From NCBI GenBank assembly GCA_004794655.1, contig SMMW01000145.1:2157501-2221500 (forward strand): DNA of 64,000 bases. Reading direction: 5' to 3'. Origin of the DNA: Marisa cornuarietis (Eukaryota > Mollusca > Gastropoda > Architaenioglossa > Ampullariidae). A model generated the notes under the pieces. The model worked only from the letters and a program-made list of their open reading frames with translations. It was not told where the DNA came from and ran no database searches. A program made the position numbers and the translations under genes. Positions 61,731-64,000 of the stretch are shown here, piece after piece (within the stretch, counting starts at the first letter, position 1; the number at the start of each line of letters is the position of its first letter).

Positions 61731-64000
61731 GCGCGTGACCTGACCATGGAATCTCTAGGGAGCTGCTCATCAAAAGTGTGGGTGCTATCAGATAATAATA
61801 ATAATAATAATAGTGAAGATTTTTATAGCGTATATTCACACTCATGAGCTTGTCATTAAAGCTCTGGCTCGTCCTACTCACCCAGATCAACATGTGAGCC
61901 GTCATCCTGCGGGCCGTCTCCGATCTCCACCACAACTGTCAGCGTGTCTGTCGATCGCCGTCTGCGCCGTGACGTCGACACCGCACGAACGATGTTGGTG
62001 ACTTTAATCTGCAAGCCGTTAGCACAGCGTGAATATCACGTGATAACATGATGCGACAGAGACTAGTGTTAGCACCGTTTGCTAACCTCCACACTGGTCC
62101 CTCGCTACTCCCAATAAAAATCAGTCTTTACTGACAGCCTGACGTAAGTCTAATGTTATCTACCACCTACACTCACCTGCTAAATATGCTGACGAAGCAC
62201 AATGCCAATCATTATTACAATGTCACAGACGTGATTCATTACAATGACAATAACTACAAGTCTTAACTACAAGTATTTAGGGTGACGAAGATTTGGATGA
62301 AAATGTCGATTGAGTACTGACCTTAGCAAGAGGAATGTTGAAGAAGAGAGCGAGGTTGTTGACGATTCGCTCGCTAAAGAAGTCCTGCTCGCTAACGGCC
62401 GGGGCGGGGAAGGTGACGCTGAGCACGATGACGTCAACCACTTGGATCTTGACGGGTTCAGGGCCGCACATCATCCAGTACAGCTTCTTTTCGCTCGTGG
62501 ACAAGTAATTATCCCCCGTCGTCTTGTTCTCGAAACGAGGCAGAAATTCTCCCGGGGTACTTTCTGGCCGCAGGAAGAACCTGCAGACATTTCACTTCCC
62601 AGGATGTCGTAAACAAATAGTGACGCCATTAGGTAAACTGTGTATACTCACTCCATCTTCCTCTTAGTTGTCCATCATACAGTGTGAACAGGCCTTAACA
62701 CGTGCATAACGGGAGCGTCTTGACTTAAGCGATGGCGGAACCCATATAATAATAATAATAATAAAGTTACTGTATATAGCGCTTGATCCCACCATCTAAC
62801 CGCTTGATACAAATGTAAACACAGGCAGAATAATAAGAACACGTGCACTGACGCACGCAACATGCACAGTTTATGTCTACAGAATGATAACTGGGATGAT
62901 AACAGATACGTATCCCGTACTTGCTCCTCGCCTGCTCAGTCCAGTTGAAAAACTGTGCATAACTCTGAGGTCAAGTAGGGACTTACGAGGTCCTATAAGG
63001 TCTGGCTGTTGGACTACTGTTTGGCGAATGTCGGAATATGACTGGCAGGTCTACTTCTATCGCTAAGTCAGCAAAAAAAAGAAGCTTTTTGCCGTGAAAA
63101 TAATCAGCACTGAGTCGAAATGGAAGGACAGAGGGAAAGAAGGAAAAAAGAGATGCTACAAGGAAAGAATGGATGGGACAAAGTCACACGATGGAGAGAC
63201 GGAGAGAAGAAATACATAGATGATGTTGTTTCATGCAGGACAGATGTCTGAGGTTGGACACCAAGCTACATAATGGTGTTCTAAACACTAATCTTCCCCT
63301 GTACCCAGCTGAACGCCATTCACCCATACACAGGGTTCTCTGTCAAGGACACACCTGCCGTTGGACGTGTAGCCGTTGACAGGCATGTGGTAGGTGTCGT
63401 TGACGTAGACATCCAGACGGTTGGGCTGGAATTTCCAGAGGCTGAGCAGCACACAGTCATCCCTCTCCGCGTTAAGAAGGAAGAAGCGCATCACGTTGGG
63501 CATCGTGCTCGTCAGGTACACGTCCGTACGCTTTCCTGCCACGTGACCGGAAGTAGTCACTTACTAGATGGTCTAATTAACGTTTGGAAGCGATTTACGA
63601 GATAAACCAAACAGTCAGCTCACTTTCATTTTGGATGATCAATCTTGTTTGTGTTTGACAATATAAGAGAGAGAGATAGAGGGAGAGAGAGAGTGAGAGA
63701 GAGAGAGAAAGTGGTATCGTCCTTATTTCTAGTCAGCCTCCCTTTAAACGGTCACAGCCTTCGTCAGTCGGGTGTAAGCGGACAGGCCAGAGCATACTTG
63801 CGTCTGTATAAAAGTCAGTCAAAATGTCTGAGGTTGATGTGAAGCAGGCAAGAAACTATACAGCGATGTCGCCATCTTGTGTCAGCAGGTCAGGATGAAG
63901 GTGTCATAAGCTTTGTTCAGCTATCTGACCAAAACAGTTGTGAAGGCAAGAGGCTCACCTAGCGGCAGCAGCGCCATGAAGGTAGACAGCCTCTTCCTGC
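56648..64000 (-). CDS. PKHD1L1: Fibrocystin-L-like receptor, C-terminal 11 exons (partial)
   Basis: Exons in transcript order: 64000-63959 (continues beyond the window), 63535-63355, 62580-62322, 62008-61882, 61456-61230, 60357-60118, 59804-59676, 59312-58934, 57895-57708, 57448-57328, 56973-56648. Phases all agree; 738 residues plus stop. I recognise the family from NRLDVYVNDTYHMPVNGY, KLYWMMCGPEPVKIQVVDVI and SERIVNNLALFFNIPLAK, then IKVTNIV and VVVEIGDGP, the order found near the C terminus of fibrocystin-L. A basic run RRRRRS (about 61969-61952) sits where this family carries a convertase-like site. Ig-like or beta-sandwich segments follow (about four exons), then a cysteine-containing membrane-proximal region, a transmembrane helix (57.4 kb) and a 110-120 residue Ser/Thr/Pro-rich tail. 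Fibrocystins are large ciliary or stereociliary membrane proteins; the role in this animal is unknown. The thousands of N-terminal residues (IPT/TIG, PA14, G8, PbH1) would lie beyond 64000. Confidence 0.88.
56976..57067. repeat. (ATC)n / (GAT)n microsatellite at splice acceptor
   Basis: About 30 uninterrupted trinucleotides. On the coding (minus) strand it is (GAT)n ending directly in GCAG, the acceptor of the last fibrocystin-L exon. Confidence 0.95.
57328..57448 (-). CDS. PKHD1L1: PKHD1L1 exon, transmembrane helix
   Basis: Acceptor CTGTCTAG, donor TATG|GTGAGT, phase 1 out. It encodes SEKLHPG, a helix of about 24 residues (IIAAIVIACVAVVLVVVLIL core), then the stop-transfer WKFKVYPQTKTY. Confidence 0.92.
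57708..57895 (-). CDS. PKHD1L1: PKHD1L1 exon, membrane-proximal
   Basis: Acceptor CCCTCCAG, donor ACG|GTACGT. It encodes GSLIVSLVLEGTTFGV, CNSIANGTTLTYGG and YYGVTCGSQAT, with a Cys pair. Confidence 0.85.
57931..57954. repeat. (AT)n microsatellite
   Basis: About 11 AT units in the intron preceding the membrane-proximal exon. Confidence 0.85.
58640..58918. repeat. CACACAGTC-type satellite-like simple repeat
   Basis: Alternating CACACA, CAGTCT and CACGCA blocks. A roughly 110-bp block appears to be duplicated (58676-58790 and 58796-58910). Long open frames through it are artefacts of its composition. It is intronic in the fibrocystin-L gene. Confidence 0.85.
58934..59312 (-). CDS. PKHD1L1: PKHD1L1 exon, second sandwich-like segment
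   Basis: Acceptor CTCATCAG, donor AGCG|GTGAGT, phase 1 out. It encodes GHTWQAALEIAAPDVCPGPL, FTAIQLGHKGVCPLRLTV and AVVRNFVNNMLGVVVTSHTY. Confidence 0.88.
59676..59804 (-). CDS. PKHD1L1: PKHD1L1 exon, short extracellular segment
   Basis: Acceptor GTCGCCAG, donor CGG|GTAAGT, phase 0 both sides. It encodes VAPRDIVARGEITTTPT and LNVTVQLADRGGNIV. Confidence 0.85.
59962..60036 (+). mobile_element. 3' tail copy of the Rex1-like LINE
   Basis: TGTGAGCTCCCAACAAAGAA and on to GACAATAAAGATGCATTGTA aligns with the 3' end of the intron 5 LINE of CCDC191 (20828-20900). It is antisense within a fibrocystin-L intron and extremely 5'-truncated. Confidence 0.8.
60118..60357 (-). CDS. PKHD1L1: PKHD1L1 exon, beta-sandwich-like segment
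   Basis: Acceptor TTCTCAG, donor AAA|GTAAGG. It encodes PWQVQATLRSEGTSQGSLTG, FINGTAIFTDLAI and YIIDFNITYPPEA, a fold-like pattern recurring in the protein. Confidence 0.88.
61230..61456 (-). CDS. PKHD1L1: PKHD1L1 exon, extracellular segment
   Basis: Acceptor GTTGTCAG, donor GAG|GTAAGT. It encodes RLVTVIQLNGLSDVLQTPV and ends AFRDQPVLGVYDDE. Confidence 0.85.
61692..61733. repeat. (CA)n microsatellite
   Basis: About 18 CA units followed by CGCACGCGCG. Confidence 0.9.
61793..61868. repeat. (TAA)n with LINE/SINE-like tail
   Basis: Tandem TAA units followed by GATTTTTATAGCGTATATTC and a TTAAAGCTCTGG motif, reminiscent of a short retroelement 3' end. It is a fragment only. Confidence 0.4.
61882..62008 (-). 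CDS. PKHD1L1: PKHD1L1 exon, polybasic site
   Basis: Acceptor CTTGCAG, donor CTGG|GTGAGT, phase 1 out. It encodes IKVTNIVRAVSTSRRRRRST then VVVEIGDGPQDDG. Confidence 0.9.
62322..62580 (-). CDS. PKHD1L1: PKHD1L1 exon, MCGPEPVKI block
   Basis: Acceptor TCTGCAG, donor AAG|GTCAGT. It encodes FFLRPESTPGEFLPRFENK, LYWMMCGPEPVKI and SEQDFFSERIVNNLALFF, the most diagnostic block. Confidence 0.9.
62741..62810. repeat. (TAA)n with similar tail
   Basis: TAATAATAATAATAATAAAG followed by TACTGTATATAGCGCTTGAT. It resembles the 61.8-kb fragment and is intronic. Confidence 0.4.
63355..63535 (-). CDS. PKHD1L1: PKHD1L1 exon, NDT motif
   Basis: Acceptor GTGGCAG, donor GGCAG|GTGTGT, phase 2 out. It encodes GKRTDVYLTSTMPNVMRFF and NRLDVYVNDTYHMPVNGY. 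Reading past this donor gives a stop, so the longer open frame to 63288 is intronic. Confidence 0.85.
63665..63712. repeat. (GA)n-rich microsatellite
   Basis: An imperfect GAGAGA run on the plus strand, intronic in the fibrocystin-L gene. Confidence 0.85.
63959..64000 (-). CDS. PKHD1L1: PKHD1L1 exon (partial at window edge)
   Basis: Donor CTAG|GTGAGC. It encodes LSTFMALLPL, phase 1 out. Confidence 0.75.
   Translation of the reverse strand, partial: AGRGCLPSWRCCR

Noticed and set aside
63288..63354. Extension of the fibrocystin-L exon to the stop at 63288
   Set aside because: The GGCAG|GTGTGT donor at 63355 restores phase with the next exon and the family-conserved order; the extension breaks both.

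Overview
The window is eukaryotic. Genes are split into short exons with GT-AG introns, the DNA is full of microsatellites and minisatellites, and several non-LTR retrotransposon families and tRNA-derived SINEs are present. The gene content and repeat style suggest a lophotrochozoan animal, most likely a gastropod mollusc. That assignment is an inference, because nothing in the sequence fixes the species.

Four protein-coding loci can be supported. (1) About 6.25-6.55 kb, minus strand: one exon of a secreted PAN/apple-like cysteine-rich protein. (2) 14.28-34.68 kb, plus strand: what looks like a complete orthologue of CCDC191, reconstructed here as 19 exons whose phases all close (3120 nt, 1039 aa). 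It is a coiled-coil protein with repeated Trp-centred helices resembling Sfi1-type centrin-binding repeats. (3) 40.96-48.74 kb, minus strand: a complete seven-exon gene for a 313-aa type I membrane protein (signal peptide, two Ig-like domains, one transmembrane helix, short tail). (4) 56.65-64.0 kb, minus strand, running off the right edge: the last 11 exons (738 aa) of a fibrocystin-L (PKHD1L1)-like receptor, including its transmembrane helix and cytoplasmic tail. The CCDC191 and Ig-receptor genes converge across 34.7-41 kb, where candidate polyadenylation signals for both strands lie about 20 bp apart.

Mobile DNA sits mostly in introns. Intron 5 of CCDC191 holds a 5'-truncated Rex1/CR1-like LINE with an uninterrupted 678-codon reverse-transcriptase ORF, and intron 12 holds an antisense LINE of another family with internal stops. 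Degenerate LINE 3' ends lie at 17.6, 22.0, 24.8, 27.2, 45.8 and 60.0 kb, and RT fragments of a third family at 13.6 and 49.3-50.0 kb. tRNA-like SINEs are at 16.4, 43.9 and 46.6 kb.

The left 14 kb and the interval 49-56.6 kb are gene-poor. The latter carries five different minisatellite families close together, one with a clear higher-order (326-bp) organisation. A 32-bp minisatellite of about 22 copies lies at 3.7-4.4 kb. I found no convincing new multi-gene system. The most interesting items are the Ig receptor with a domain lacking its second canonical cysteine, the fibrocystin-L gene with a basic cleavage-like site and a (GAT)n tract abutting its last splice acceptor, and the structured repeats.
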